Source: Spirosoma pollinicola
GTDB taxonomy: Bacteria > Bacteroidota > Bacteroidia > Cytophagales > Spirosomataceae
Reading direction: 5' to 3'
DNA length: 64,000 nucleotides
Assembly: GCF_002831565.1 (NCBI RefSeq)
Contig: NZ_CP025096.1
Coordinates: forward strand, 2,085,027 to 2,149,026
Below, one piece after another: positions 7,298 through 16,440 of the stretch. How positions within the stretch are numbered: position 1 is the stretch's first letter; every line of letters starts with the position of its first letter. The notes below the pieces were generated by a model. The model was given only the letters and a program-made list of their open reading frames with translations, was not told the origin of the DNA and did no database searches. A program made the position numbers and the translations under genes.

Positions 7298-8638
7298 ATG
7301 AATTTATTTGCCAATCTGACTAATGTTTTAAATTCGGAGGTTTTGTCGCGCATAGCTGCATACATAGACGAACCGTTCGAAAAAACCAGCAAAGCCGTTG
7401 ATGGCCTTGTGTATACAATTGTGGGGGGCCTGATGAAACGCACAACGAGTGAAATTGGCGTTAATCAGTTGTATAACCACATCCAGAAAGGCCGTTACGA
7501 CGGACTTTCACTCGATAACCTACCCACGGTACTGCGTGACCCCGCCCAAACGAATACGCTGATTACGCAGGGTAACGATGTCATTAGTCATTTACTGCCC
7601 GCCATGAAAAGCTCCATTGGCAGTATGATTTCGAGTTATGCCGGCATTCGTAATTCGTCGGCGATTTCATTGCTGGGTTTAACCACAACTATTGTGCTAC
7701 AGGTACTTGGCAAACAGGTGAAAGACCAGAAATTAGATGCCGATGGCCTGGCCACGTCGCTATTTTCGGAACGGGAAGCCTTTGTCAGCATTGTGCCGGA
7801 AGAGTTTATGCCCCGCCTGGTTGAGAAAGTTGGCCTCCATCAGGTTGTGGCCGGGCTAGCAACACCCGCCCGACGAGCCGTTGTTGAATCGCCCGGGCGG
7901 ACAGTTGTTACGGCCACACGTCCGGCAATCAATTATGACCTTGGCGACGATTCTGAAACAGATAATGGTGCCCTGACAAAATGGGGTGTTGGCGCACTAA
8001 TTGCCCTGGCGCTCGCTTTTGGTGGTTACTACCTCTATCAGAACACCCAGAAATACTCGGACGGAACCGAAGAAGCGACCGATGTTACTACGGTTACCAG
8101 CGATACAATTCAGGCCGATACCGTTACCCGGTCGTTGGCCGTCCCTAAAGAGCAGGCGGTTAAAACCGCTCCAAAATCCACGTCAGCCATATCGGCATCG
8201 GCATTGAGTGCAACAGGGCTTGCCGGAGCCGCTGCGTCTGGCAGTTTGACTCAACAACTAGCTCCCTACCTCGGCAACGCTGCCTTGCCTAAAGGTCGTA
8301 CACTTCCCTTAACAGGCATTGCGTTTCAACCAGGCTCTTTATCGATGACTCCCGGTTCGCAGGCCACCGTTAACGAGTTGGCTACGTTGTTAAAAACCTA
8401 CCCGCAAATGCAGGTGTTACTCGTTGGCTTCGCGAATGATGCACCAGGAGGGGTGCTTACAAACAAGGCTCTATCGTTTAAGCGAGTGAATACAATAAAG
8501 CAGCAGTTGGTATCATCAGGCATTAATTTTATGCGAATCGACGCCATTGGACGGGGTACAGGTATTGCCAAAGGCGACACCTCCCGCGTACCTAAACCAG
8601 CGATGCGAAAAATCATCCTGAAAGTAGTATCCAAATAG
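7298..8638 (+). CDS. DUF937 and OmpA-like domain membrane protein
   Basis: The 446-residue product has three parts. Residues about 1-180 are helical and resemble DUF937 (ANLTNVLNSEVLSRIAAYID..., VDGLVYTIVGGLM). One transmembrane helix (WGVGALIALALAFGGYYLYQN) lies near 230. After a Ser/Ala/Thr-rich linker comes an OmpA-like domain (LTGIAFQPGSLSMTPGSQA... to RIDAIGRGTG), which in known members binds peptidoglycan. The topology suggests a cytoplasmic N-terminus and periplasmic C-terminus. The frame is open from a TTG at 7283, but the ATG at 7298 is preferred. Function unknown; a cell-envelope scaffold role is inferred. Confidence 0.82.
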   Translation: MNLFANLTNVLNSEVLSRIAAYIDEPFEKTSKAVDGLVYTIVGGLMKRTTSEIGVNQLYNHIQKGRYDGLSLDNLPTVLRDPAQTNTLITQGNDVISHLLPAMKSSIGSMISSYAGIRNSSAISLLGLTTTIVLQVLGKQVKDQKLDADGLATSLFSEREAFVSIVPEEFMPRLVEKVGLHQVVAGLATPARRAVVESPGRTVVTATRPAINYDLGDDSETDNGALTKWGVGALIALALAFGGYYLYQNTQKYSDGTEEATDVTTVTSDTIQADTVTRSLAVPKEQAVKTAPKSTSAISASALSATGLAGAAASGSLTQQLAPYLGNAALPKGRTLPLTGIAFQPGSLSMTPGSQATVNELATLLKTYPQMQVLLVGFANDAPGGVLTNKALSFKRVNTIKQQLVSSGINFMRIDAIGRGTGIAKGDTSRVPKPAMRKIILKVVSK

Positions 8639-8671
8639 TCATTACTCAGTCTATTGGCTGAATAAATCAGT

Positions 8672-8706
8672 AAAAAAGCCTTCCTGGAGATTCAGGGAGG
8701 CTTTTT
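8672..8706 (+). terminator. Intrinsic terminator after the DUF937-OmpA gene
   Basis: AAAAAGCCTTCCTG and CAGGGAGGCTTTTT pair around a short loop, with a T-run on the right. It starts 33 nt after the stop codon. Confidence 0.85.
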
Positions 8707-8816
8707 TAGTATATCCATGTTGGCGTTTCTCATGGTTTCAAACAACAGATATTGAAACAACTTTCACTGGTTGCAGTTGCATAGGTGAAGTGTGTACTCA
8801 CTAACCATATAAACGT

Positions 8817-9902
8817 ATGAACTCAGAAACGGGGAAAACTGCCCTGATTACCGGTGCCTCAAGTGGTATTGGTCAGGAACTCGCCAAACTCTTCGCACAG
8901 GATGGCTATAACTTAGTTTTAGTAGGTCGCAGTGATGATAAACTGGACAGGCTGGACGAGGTATTTAAAAATAATTACGGTACAGATCAGATTACGGTCA
9001 TTCATAAAGACTTGGCGCAGGAAGATGCTGCACAGGATGTTTATAACCAGATAAAGGCAAAGGGAATTACGGTCAATGTACTCGTCAATGATGCGGGCGT
9101 TGGTCTTTATGGCTTGTTTGCTACCGATACAGACTGGGAGCGAGAAAAGGCAATGATTCACCTCAACGTCTTGTCGCTGACCCAAATGACGAAGCTGTTT
9201 CTGTATGATATGCTGGCACGTAACGAGGGCAAAATTCTGAATCTGGCCTCTCTCCTATCCATCACGCCCTCTCCTTTGATGGCTGTTTATGCAGGCACAA
9301 AAGCGTATGTGTACAACTTCACACAGTCGCTTGTCAACGAGCTGAAGGATACAAACGTTACCATTACCGCGCTGCTGCCAAACGCAACGGATACCGACTT
9401 CTTCAACAAAGCGAATGCGGAGAACACGAAAGTGACCGACGAATTACAAGATCCGGTCATGGTGGCTCAGGAGGGTTATGATGCGCTCATGGCCGGTAAG
9501 CCTAAAATTGTTCCGGGCGGTTTCAAGAACAAATCTTATGAAGTGATGGCCTACGTGGCTCCCCAGGAAACTCTGGCGGCTTTGATGCGGGATAAAATGT
9601 CGCAGAAACCGGAGCCCGAAGAAGAGAAAGAAGCCTCTATCTCGCTGGCCTGGGGAATTGGGTTTGGCATCGCCGTGATTGCCGGTATCGCCTTAACAGT
9701 AGGCTACAAAAACGCGAGCCCCTACGACAAAATACGGTACCGTTACAAAGCTAAATCGGCAAGCGATTCGCTGTCAAATACGTTGTCATCCGTTCTGAGC
9801 ACGGTCGTTACCGGAGTTGCCGATGCGTACAAAACGACGAAACAGAAGGCGCAACAACTGGCGGAGAAAGAAGAGGATGTGCAGGAGGAAATAGCGGCAT
9901 AA
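8817..9902 (+). CDS. Short-chain dehydrogenase with C-terminal membrane helix
   Basis: Residues 1-250 form a classical SDR: TGASSGIGQEL binds NAD(P), NDAG stabilises the fold, and YAGTK supplies catalytic Tyr and Lys after an upstream Ser (LASLLS). It resembles the DltE/YqjQ-like group. Unusually, about 110 residues follow, with an acidic patch (EPEEEKE), one membrane helix (LAWGIGFGIAVIAGIALTVGY) and a charged tail. The enzyme is therefore probably tethered to the inner membrane. Substrate unknown. A membrane protein gene follows 82 bp downstream across a hairpin, suggesting joint transcription. Confidence 0.88.
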   Translation: MNSETGKTALITGASSGIGQELAKLFAQDGYNLVLVGRSDDKLDRLDEVFKNNYGTDQITVIHKDLAQEDAAQDVYNQIKAKGITVNVLVNDAGVGLYGLFATDTDWEREKAMIHLNVLSLTQMTKLFLYDMLARNEGKILNLASLLSITPSPLMAVYAGTKAYVYNFTQSLVNELKDTNVTITALLPNATDTDFFNKANAENTKVTDELQDPVMVAQEGYDALMAGKPKIVPGGFKNKSYEVMAYVAPQETLAALMRDKMSQKPEPEEEKEASISLAWGIGFGIAVIAGIALTVGYKNASPYDKIRYRYKAKSASDSLSNTLSSVLSTVVTGVADAYKTTKQKAQQLAEKEEDVQEEIAA

Positions 9903-9926
9903 CAGAACACAAACAGACGTATCAAT

Positions 9927-9961
9927 CAATCGACCAAGGCCACAGTGGCTCTGGTCGATTG
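9927..9961 (+). terminator. Hairpin between the SDR gene and the TspO-like gene
   Basis: CAATCGACCA (9927-9936) pairs with TGGTCGATTG (9952-9961), and GCCAC/GTGGC pairs inside. It ends 23 nt before the next ATG and has no strong U-tract, so partial termination or a leader structure are both possible. Confidence 0.6.
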
Positions 9962-9984
9962 TCCTTATTTCAGTCTAATTCATT

Positions 9985-10935
9985 ATGAAAAACTCATCGT
10001 TTTGGCGAATTGCCACCGCAGTATTTGCCGTTGGCAGCATCATTTACACGACTGCGTCCAGCAGTCGGTCGCGGCAACAAAGCAAAGAGCGTCATGATGC
10101 CGGTTCGGACGGATCGGAATACGAATATGACGTACCAGTCGAATACGAGGCTGTATTTGAGAAGAACATGATTGTTCCAGCAGGCTGGGCATTTGGCGTT
10201 GTTTGGTCTACAGTCTACACGGGTCTGGCGGCCCTGCTGGTTCATCAGGCATTACCCACTCAGGAAAACAACCCACGTTATATAAAGGCATTGCCCTGGT
10301 GGTGGACAAGTTGGACGCTCAACGCTATCTTCGGCCGTTTCTTCTCACAAAATGACCCACGGAGTATTGTCATTTCCGACCTGACCACGAAGTTTAATTT
10401 ACCGGCGGCCCTGGCTCTGCACCAAAGTCTGGAAATTGGTAAAACGGATGTACCATCGCCCGAAAAATACCTTCGTATTCCGGTTAGTTTGTATGCAGGC
10501 TGGCTTACGGCAGCAACGGTTGTTGGCACGCCAAACACCTTACTAACCCTCAATGCCTGGGAGCCCGACGAGAAACGTGATGAACCCGTCTCGGCAGGAA
10601 TTTTAAGCGCAACAGCTGGTGCCGGTTACCTGATTGCCAACCGGCTTAACGACCCCTGGTATATGGTTCCTTTCGTAGCTGGTTTTGGCGGTATTGCTAC
10701 CCGGCAGTGGAAAAAGGAACCCATAGTAGGCTGGACGGCGGCTATGCTGGCTGCTGCCTATGTAGGCTTGCTGGCCTACTGGCTCCCTAAAGGTAAATTC
10801 CATGAATATGAACAACGGGTAATTGATGATACTGAAGCGGAGGTTTTGGCTGGGCCGGTCGAGACATGGGAGCCGCATCAGGCAGAAATAGCCCGCGAAC
10901 GAATGAAACCGATAGAAACCGAAGGGCTCGATTAA
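9985..10935 (+). CDS. TspO/MBR-like multi-pass membrane protein
   Basis: The 316-residue protein starts with a hydrophobic segment, then an acidic stretch (EYEYDVPVEYE), then several membrane helices. PAGWAFGVVWSTVYTGLAALL near 70-90 and ALPWWWTSWTLNAIFGRFF near 110-130 resemble the tryptophan-rich sensory (TspO) fold, which binds tetrapyrroles and other hydrophobic ligands. Similarity is by pattern only and the protein is about twice TspO length. It follows the membrane-anchored SDR. Function is unproven; a role with the SDR in handling a hydrophobic substrate is speculation. Confidence 0.7.
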   Translation: MKNSSFWRIATAVFAVGSIIYTTASSSRSRQQSKERHDAGSDGSEYEYDVPVEYEAVFEKNMIVPAGWAFGVVWSTVYTGLAALLVHQALPTQENNPRYIKALPWWWTSWTLNAIFGRFFSQNDPRSIVISDLTTKFNLPAALALHQSLEIGKTDVPSPEKYLRIPVSLYAGWLTAATVVGTPNTLLTLNAWEPDEKRDEPVSAGILSATAGAGYLIANRLNDPWYMVPFVAGFGGIATRQWKKEPIVGWTAAMLAAAYVGLLAYWLPKGKFHEYEQRVIDDTEAEVLAGPVETWEPHQAEIARERMKPIETEGLD

Positions 10936-10939
10936 TGAC

Positions 10940-10972
10940 AAAGCCGCCTTGTAAACACAGGGCGGCTTTTTT
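10940..10972 (+). terminator. Intrinsic terminator after the TspO-like gene
   Basis: AAAGCCGCCTTGT and ACAGGGCGGCTTT form a strong stem around aaac, followed by a run of six T. It lies 5 nt after the stop. Confidence 0.9.
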
Positions 10973-11115
10973 GTTTAAGACATAATGGCGTAATAACCGC
11001 TGGAAATAGCTTTTTATGCGCCAAAATGACCGAAAAATCACCTCGGCCCGTGATTTGTTACAGGATAGGTATACAATAAAATTCCTACTCTCAACGGCGA
11101 ATAGCCCTCACCATC

Positions 11116-13740
11116 ATGGACTTTAAGAATTACACCATAAAAGCACAGGAAGTTGTCCAGAAAGCGTCGGAAATTGCGCTCGGCAACGGACAACAAGGTA
11201 TAGAAACGGGACATCTGCTTCAGGCGATTCTATCAGAAGATGAAAACGTCGTTGGTTTCATTGCCAAAAAGACGAATGTCAACCTACAAAATACGAACGC
11301 GGCTTTACAAGCCATCCTGACTACCTACCCTAAAGTTTCGGGGGGGAATGGCAGTGTTTATTTGAGCAATGATACAACCGCTGCTCTGGCCAAAGCCAGT
11401 AGCTATACCAAAGAGTTCGGCGACGAGTTTGTAAGCGTCGAATTAATGCTGCTGGGACTAATGGGCGGTAAAGACCAAATTGCAACCTTATTGAAAGATG
11501 CTGGTTTCAACGAGAAACAAACGAAAGCGGCCATCAATGAACTTAGAAAAGGAAATTCGGTGAAAGATCAGAACGCAGAAGCTAAATATCAATCCCTGGA
11601 GCGGTTTAGCATTAACCTGAACGAACGCGCCCGCACGGGTAAAATCGACCCCGTTATTGGCCGCGATGAAGAAATTCGGCGGGTGCTGCAAATTCTGAGC
11701 CGCCGTACTAAAAATAACCCCATTCTGCTTGGCGAACCCGGCGTTGGTAAAACGGCCATCGTTGAAGGACTAGCCCAGCGAATTGTATCGGGCGACGTTC
11801 CCGAAAACCTGAAAACAAAAACCATCGTCTCGCTCGACATGGGCCTGCTCATTGCGGGTGCCAAGTATAAAGGCGAGTTTGAGGAACGTTTGAAAGCCGT
11901 TATCAAAGAAGTGACCGACTCCGATGGTCAGATCATTCTGTTCATTGACGAGATTCATACGCTCGTGGGTGCCGGTGCTGGTGGAGAAGGGGCTATGGAT
12001 GCGGCCAACTTGCTGAAACCGGCCCTTTCGCGTGGTGAGTTGCACACGATTGGTGCCACCACGCTGAAAGAATACCAGAAATATATTGAGAAAGATAAAG
12101 CCCTCGAGCGTCGTTTTCAGGCGGTTGTTGTCGATGAACCCGACATGCCCGATGCCATTTCAATTCTGCGGGGGATAAAAGACAAATATGAATTACACCA
12201 CGGTGTTCGGATTAAGGACGATGCCGTAATTGCGGCTGTCGAACTCTCGACACGCTACATTACCGACCGTTTTCTGCCCGATAAGGCCATTGACTTAATG
12301 GACGAAGCAGCCGCCAAGCTCCGGCTGGAAATGGATTCCGTTCCCGAAGAACTCGACGAACTGAACCGCCGTATCATGCAGTTGGAAATTGAGCGGGAGG
12401 CCATTCGTCGCGAAAACGACAAGGAAAAGGAAAGCTCGCTGAACAAGCAGATTGAAGATCTGAGTGAACAACGAAACAACCTGAAGGCCAAATGGGAGAC
12501 GGAGAAAGCATCTGTCAACGAAGGCCGGACATTGAAAGAGCAGCTCGATCAGTTACGCTTTGAAGCCGAACAAGCCGAACGGTCGGGTGATTACGGCAAA
12601 GTAGCCGAAATCCGATACGGACGCATTCCCGAAATCGAAACGAAGCTCGACTCATTGACGAAAGAAGGTGCCGATAATGATTCGTCGGACCGGATGATGC
12701 AGGAAGAAGTTACCGCTGAGGACATTGCCGAAGTAGTGGCCAAGTGGACAGGTATTCCGATCTCAAAAATGCTCCAAAGTGACCGCGAGAAACTGCTCAA
12801 TCTGGAAAAAGAATTAGGCAAACGTGTAGCCGGACAAGCCGAAGCTATTGGCGTAGTAGCCGATGCCGTTCGTCGGAGCCGCGCCGGTATGCAGGACCCC
12901 AAACGGCCTATTGGCTCGTTTATCTTCCTTGGCACCACAGGTGTTGGTAAAACCGAAGTAGCTCGCACGCTGGCCGAATATCTGTTTAACGACGAGAACG
13001 CGCTGGTACGAATTGACATGTCAGAGTATCAGGAACGCCACGCCGTGAGCCGTCTGATTGGTGCCCCTCCGGGCTATGTAGGCTATGACGAGGGGGGTCA
13101 ACTGACCGAAGCCGTTCGCCGGAAACCTTACTCGGTGGTGCTGCTCGACGAAATCGAAAAAGCACATCCCGATGTCTGGAACATTTTGTTGCAAGTGCTT
13201 GATGAAGGCCGTTTAACGGATAATAAAGGTCGTGTGGCGAACTTCAAGAACACGATCATCATCATGACCTCCAACATTGGCAGTCACCTGATTCAGGAGA
13301 AATTTGCCGAAGACGAAGGCTGGAACCATACACTGGTGCTGGAAGAAGCCAAATCGGCGGTGATGGAATTGCTTAAACAAACCATTCGCCCTGAGTTCCT
13401 GAACCGGATTGACGAAATCGTGATGTTCGAACCGCTGACGAAAGCGAACATCCGTAAGATTGTCGACATTCAGTTCCGTGGAATTAAGCAGCGACTGGCC
13501 GAAAACGGCATTCAACTCGATGCCACCGATGAAGCCCTGGATAAACTCGGCGAAGAAGGATTCGACCCGCAGTTTGGTGCCCGCCCGCTCAAACGGGTGT
13601 TACAACGCCGGATACTGAACGAACTGTCGAAAAGCATCCTATCGGGTGAAGTCAAGAAAGACTCTGTCGTGCTGATGGAGTTGAGCCACGACGGTGAGAT
13701 TGCTTTCACCAATCTGGATGCCGAGATTGAAAACCTGTAA
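11116..13740 (+). CDS. clpB: ATP-dependent disaggregase ClpB
   Basis: ClpB is the hexameric Hsp100 that works with DnaK to extract proteins from aggregates in the cytoplasm. The 874-residue product is full length: N-domain repeats (about 1-150), AAA-1 with [15 protein letters not shown] near 208, a long coiled-coil middle domain (about 410-530), and AAA-2 with [16 protein letters not shown] near 612, plus sensor and C-terminal [11 protein letters not shown]. Start at the ATG fits the N-domain [12 protein letters not shown]. The upstream 60 nt contain a TTTG followed 19 nt later by a weak TAAAATTC, not a clear promoter. A terminator follows. Confidence 0.97.
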   Translation: MDFKNYTIKAQEVVQKASEIALGNGQQGIETGHLLQAILSEDENVVGFIAKKTNVNLQNTNAALQAILTTYPKVSGGNGSVYLSNDTTAALAKASSYTKEFGDEFVSVELMLLGLMGGKDQIATLLKDAGFNEKQTKAAINELRKGNSVKDQNAEAKYQSLERFSINLNERARTGKIDPVIGRDEEIRRVLQILSRRTKNNPILLGEPGVGKTAIVEGLAQRIVSGDVPENLKTKTIVSLDMGLLIAGAKYKGEFEERLKAVIKEVTDSDGQIILFIDEIHTLVGAGAGGEGAMDAANLLKPALSRGELHTIGATTLKEYQKYIEKDKALERRFQAVVVDEPDMPDAISILRGIKDKYELHHGVRIKDDAVIAAVELSTRYITDRFLPDKAIDLMDEAAAKLRLEMDSVPEELDELNRRIMQLEIEREAIRRENDKEKESSLNKQIEDLSEQRNNLKAKWETEKASVNEGRTLKEQLDQLRFEAEQAERSGDYGKVAEIRYGRIPEIETKLDSLTKEGADNDSSDRMMQEEVTAEDIAEVVAKWTGIPISKMLQSDREKLLNLEKELGKRVAGQAEAIGVVADAVRRSRAGMQDPKRPIGSFIFLGTTGVGKTEVARTLAEYLFNDENALVRIDMSEYQERHAVSRLIGAPPGYVGYDEGGQLTEAVRRKPYSVVLLDEIEKAHPDVWNILLQVLDEGRLTDNKGRVANFKNTIIIMTSNIGSHLIQEKFAEDEGWNHTLVLEEAKSAVMELLKQTIRPEFLNRIDEIVMFEPLTKANIRKIVDIQFRGIKQRLAENGIQLDATDEALDKLGEEGFDPQFGARPLKRVLQRRILNELSKSILSGEVKKDSVVLMELSHDGEIAFTNLDAEIENL

Positions 13741-13757
13741 ATGATAGATAGACAGAG

Positions 13758-13792
13758 AAGCCCGGTTGCTGAAAAGTGGCCGGGCTTTTTTT
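13758..13792 (+). terminator. Intrinsic terminator after clpB
   Basis: AAGCCCGG and CCGGGCTT form the stem, followed by a T-run. It lies 17 nt after the clpB stop. Confidence 0.88.
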
Positions 13793-13806
13793 ATCTCTAA
13801 TCTGCT

Positions 13807-13814
13807 TATATTTG
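13807..13814 (+). promoter_or_regulatory. -7 promoter box of the toxin-antitoxin operon
   Basis: TATATTTG fits TAnnTTTG exactly and lies 25 nt before the antitoxin ATG, just after the clpB terminator. Confidence 0.6.
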
Positions 13815-13839
13815 TTAGCAACCAATAATTAGTACGTTT

Positions 13840-14049
13840 ATGCTAAACGTTCAATACGTTACCGATACCAAGGGCAAGCCACTTTATGTACAAGTACCTG
13901 TTAAAGAGTACGAAAAACTGTTGGCTGATGCGGAAGAATTAGCCGACATTACAGCCTATAAAAAAGCCAAAAAGAAAGCAGGTAAAGTTGTGCCGTTTGA
14001 CGAAGCCTTTCGTGAAATTGAAGCTTATCACCGCGAACAAGCTTCATAA
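13840..14049 (+). CDS. Antitoxin of a RelE/ParE-type pair
   Basis: This 69-residue protein begins NVQYVTDTKGKPLYVQVPVKEYEKLL, a short beta-rich N-terminus of the kind that binds DNA in Phd/YefM-like antitoxins, and ends in a charged helical tail (FDEAFREIEAYHRE) that would wrap the toxin. Family assignment comes mainly from context: the stop overlaps the toxin start in TAATG. Operon autorepression is expected from known pairs. No obvious operator palindrome is visible. Confidence 0.8.
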   Translation: MLNVQYVTDTKGKPLYVQVPVKEYEKLLADAEELADITAYKKAKKKAGKVVPFDEAFREIEAYHREQAS

Positions 14050-14306
14050 TGTATAGGATTGTTATTACCGAGTATGCGCTACGGCAACTAAAGAAAATCA
14101 ATATGCAAATGATTGCTTCGCTTAAAGAAGCAATTGCAGACTTAGCGCAAAATCCCAGACCACATAATCATATTAAGTTAACCAATATTGATGCGTACCG
14201 CATTCGAGTTGGCAACTATCGTATCATTTATGAAATCCAGGACAGTGTATTGACCATTACGGTAGTTGAAATCGCTGACCGAAAGCAAGCTTACAAGAAA
14301 AAATAG
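14049..14306 (+). CDS. RelE/ParE-family toxin
   Basis: This 85-residue protein has the RelE/ParE fold pattern: YRIVITEYALRQLKKI at the start, then LTNIDAYRIRVGNYRIIYEIQDSVLTITVVEIADRKQAY. RelE members cut mRNA in the ribosome; ParE members poison gyrase. The basic residues Arg57/Arg59 and the C-terminal RKxxY pattern favour RelE-like RNase activity, but the distinction is not certain. Translation is coupled to the antitoxin by a one-base overlap. It converges on an M48 protease gene. Confidence 0.88.
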   Translation: MYRIVITEYALRQLKKINMQMIASLKEAIADLAQNPRPHNHIKLTNIDAYRIRVGNYRIIYEIQDSVLTITVVEIADRKQAYKKK

Positions 14307-14414
14307 CACTCACTTACAACTTCACAATCCGCTTCGTGGCCGGTCGGCTCCCAACTCGAATTTGCAGTACATATACGCCCGCTGGTACCTCTACTCAATA
14401 CAGTGCAAGCCCGA

Positions 14415-15188
14415 CTATTTTGACAACCCATCTCGTTTTGCACGGTCACGCACCCGCTGGGCGCGCGCCTTACTATCAGGGTGCGTTGAGATAATGGACG
14501 CGATACGCCCTCCCTGTGCTCCACCGCCCTGCTTGGCCAGTTTCTCAAACGACGTAGCCAAGGCTAAAACACTATAGCCATTGCGTTTCAAAAAATCGTA
14601 GCTGTAATCATCGGCTTCGGTCTCCTGCTGACGGCTATACTTAGCGTCCCACAAGTAGTTAGCAACCCCGGCCAATTGCGATTGAGCCAGTTTCCCCACC
14701 GTACCAGAACCCGAAGCTAAGGCATCGCGTAAAGCCGACGTTTGAAGTCCCCTTTTCATAGCATCTTTGGAGTCGTGGTTAATAACGTGTCCAATTTCGT
14801 GTCCCATAACGGCCAGCAATTCGTTGTCGGTCATCATATCCATCAGGCCTTTAAACACACGTACACTACCATCGGCAGTAGCAAATGCATTTACATCGGG
14901 CACTTTATACACCTTGAAATTGAGGGGTAACCCACCAATAGTATGATGGCGGCTAACGATTTTATTTAGTCGAAGCGTATACGGATCATTAGCGTCGGCC
15001 ACCGGATTTTTGGCATCCATCTCCTTGATCGCCTGCCGGGACACCTCGGCAACCTGCGCATCTGATACAGTAGCCGAACTAACCGCTTCCATCAATGCCT
15101 GCATCAGGCTGGGTTTGGTATTCGTTTGCGCCTGACTTACCAATGGAAGCCAAACGACTATAAAAAATAAGCTTTTTGTGTAGTTCAT
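14415..15188 (-). CDS. Periplasmic M48-family zinc metalloprotease
   Basis: The 257-residue protein has a signal peptide (SLFFIVVWLPLVSQAQ) and the zinc motif HEIGH at 130-134. A third ligand is probably Glu191 in ETEADDYSYDF, typical of M48 proteases of the BepA/LoiP type that act on outer-membrane assembly or damaged envelope proteins. The substrate is not known. GHVINHD follows the motif as usual. The ATG at 15188 gives a sensible n-region (NYTK). The 3' end converges on the toxin gene with a 108-bp gap showing no strong hairpin. Confidence 0.9.
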   Translation of the reverse strand: MNYTKSLFFIVVWLPLVSQAQTNTKPSLMQALMEAVSSATVSDAQVAEVSRQAIKEMDAKNPVADANDPYTLRLNKIVSRHHTIGGLPLNFKVYKVPDVNAFATADGSVRVFKGLMDMMTDNELLAVMGHEIGHVINHDSKDAMKRGLQTSALRDALASGSGTVGKLAQSQLAGVANYLWDAKYSRQQETEADDYSYDFLKRNGYSVLALATSFEKLAKQGGGAQGGRIASIISTHPDSKARAQRVRDRAKRDGLSK

Positions 15189-15363
15189 ACGTTGTGTTAT
15201 TCTTTACCTGAAATCTGTGTTATTCGTAAATGGATTTTCTCTATTGACTCGTTTAACAGACAAAAGTTTATTTGACCGATAGAATTACACAGATTTAGCG
15301 TCTTCATAATCCATTTATTCATGAGAAAATTATGACTTGGTCAACCTCAAATCAACACTAGTT

Positions 15364-15390
15364 CCATTTGCAGTCTAGTGACTCAAATGG
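15364..15390. promoter_or_regulatory. Inverted repeat upstream of the MntA-like gene
   Basis: CCATTTG (15364-15370) pairs with CAAATGG (15384-15390) and AGTC (15372-15375) with GACT (15380-15383), with one bulged base. It is 62 bp before the nucleotidyltransferase start, a plausible operator or hairpin. The rest of 15189-15452 shows only short repeated words. Confidence 0.35.
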
Positions 15391-15452
15391 CAACTTTATA
15401 GTATCTTGCCTACTCAAGATTGCTATTGGTCCATTAAAGCGTTTTAAATGCC

Positions 15453-15743
15453 ATGCCACTAGATGAAGAGCTAGCAAATACCCTTAGGTATTATTTCGTG
15501 CATCAACCTGTCAAACGGGCCTATGTTTTTGGCTCTGTAGCACGTGGAGAAGCTACTTCGCAAAGCGATATAGACGTATTGGTTGAGTTTGACAAAGGGG
15601 CAACGCTGTTCGATCAGGCCAGGATGTCATGGCAATTAGAAGACTGTTTACACCGAAAGGTGGACGTAATAGCAGAGAGTGGGCTTTCTCATCATATTCG
15701 CCCATTCATATATCGTGATCGTATTCTGGTTTATGAAAAATAA
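15453..15743 (+). CDS. MntA-like nucleotidyltransferase antitoxin
   Basis: The 96-residue product is a minimal nucleotidyltransferase: GSVARGE near 31-37, SDIDVLVEF near 42-50 supplying the two catalytic aspartates, and KVDVIAE supplying the third. In MntA-HepT systems this enzyme AMPylates and inactivates the HepT RNase. A HepT-like reading frame overlaps its last 11 bases, so the pair was originally complete. Here the partner is truncated, leaving the antitoxin alone. Length is normal for the family. Confidence 0.88.
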   Translation: MPLDEELANTLRYYFVHQPVKRAYVFGSVARGEATSQSDIDVLVEFDKGATLFDQARMSWQLEDCLHRKVDVIAESGLSHHIRPFIYRDRILVYEK

Positions 15744-15927
15744 CCTGGGCGATAGGCAACGAATTGATCATATATGCGAAGCAATAATGCATATCCAGAA
15801 TTTTACTGTGAATGTTGATTATGATGCGTATCTAGCTAATCTAAAAAATTCCCTGGTGATTCCACCATATTCTATTAACCAAGATATACTTGTCGATGAA
15901 AGATCAATCACGGAGAAGTTTTGTTAA
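15733..15927 (+). pseudogene. Truncated HepT-like toxin remnant
   Basis: From the ATG at 15733 about 40 residues resemble the HepT/DUF86 N-terminus (DRQRIDHICEAIMHIQNFT, then YDAYLANL). Normal HepT proteins are about 110-140 residues and carry an RX4-6H RNase motif in their C-terminal half. Here the frame drifts into unrelated sequence (VIPPYSINQDIL...) and stops after 64 residues, overlapping the next gene by 32 bp. The missing part is not present in other frames before the Dabb gene. I infer a deletion that removed the active site. Confidence 0.7.
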
Positions 15928-16297
15928 GAAAAGCGTCGCGGCTGGCATGGGAGCCAGTTTGCCTACCTTATCAGCAGCCCCAAAGGAAATGTTTGTCCAC
16001 CACGTTTTCTTCTATTTGAAAAATGTTGGCAATGAAGCCGATAAAGCCAAATTACTGGAAGGCTTAAACAAACTAGCCAAATGCCCAACCATCAAAATGG
16101 TACACATTGGCACGCCCGCAGGCACAACCCGCACAGTTATCGAGCGCGCATACACCTACTCGTGGCTATGCTTCTTCGATAGTGCCGCCGATGAAGAAGC
16201 CTATCAGAAACACCCCATCCACGACGATTTCCGGAACAACTATGCATCGCTCTGGGAGAAAGTCGTAATCTACGACTCTGTAGGGCCAAAGCGGTAA
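15896..16297 (+). CDS. Exported Dabb-domain (stress-responsive barrel) protein
   Basis: The 133-residue protein starts with a Tat-like leader (KDQSRRSFVKKSVAAGMG), then a Dabb domain: FVHHVFFYLKN, a helix (KAKLLEGLNKLAKCP), and a C-terminal HPIHDDFRNNYASLWEKVVIYD. Dabb proteins form dimeric ferredoxin-like barrels; some are stress proteins, others cyclases. The twin Arg motif suggests folded export, perhaps with a cofactor. The frame opens at a TTG (15890), but the ATG at 15896 is preferred. It overlaps the HepT remnant, so that deletion probably brought them together. Confidence 0.85.
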   Translation: MKDQSRRSFVKKSVAAGMGASLPTLSAAPKEMFVHHVFFYLKNVGNEADKAKLLEGLNKLAKCPTIKMVHIGTPAGTTRTVIERAYTYSWLCFFDSAADEEAYQKHPIHDDFRNNYASLWEKVVIYDSVGPKR

Positions 16298-16300
16298 CCC

Positions 16301-16440
16301 GATAGTGTATAATGGATAATGGATAGTGTATAATGACTAATGCGCGGTGCGGCAACTCCTGATGCACCGCGCATTAGTCATTATACACTATCCATTATCC
16401 ATTATACACTATCTATTATACACTATCTATTATACACTAT
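16301..16440. repeat. 50-bp-arm inverted repeat plus 14-bp tandem repeats
   Basis: Arms 16301-16350 and 16364-16413 are exact reverse complements around a 13-nt loop. They are built from words like ATAGTGTATAATG and ATAATGG, with a GC-rich tip (GCGCGGTGC). Two further copies of a 14-bp unit, CTATTATACACTAT, follow at 16413-16440. The element lies between convergent genes and supplies the TAG stop of the MFS gene (16437-16439). A bidirectional terminator or mobile repeat are the main readings. Confidence 0.85.

Noticed and set aside
16301-16440. CRISPR-like array of short repeats
   Set aside because: The units are 14 bp, directly abutting, with no spacers and no cas genes nearby; an inverted repeat with tandem tail explains it.
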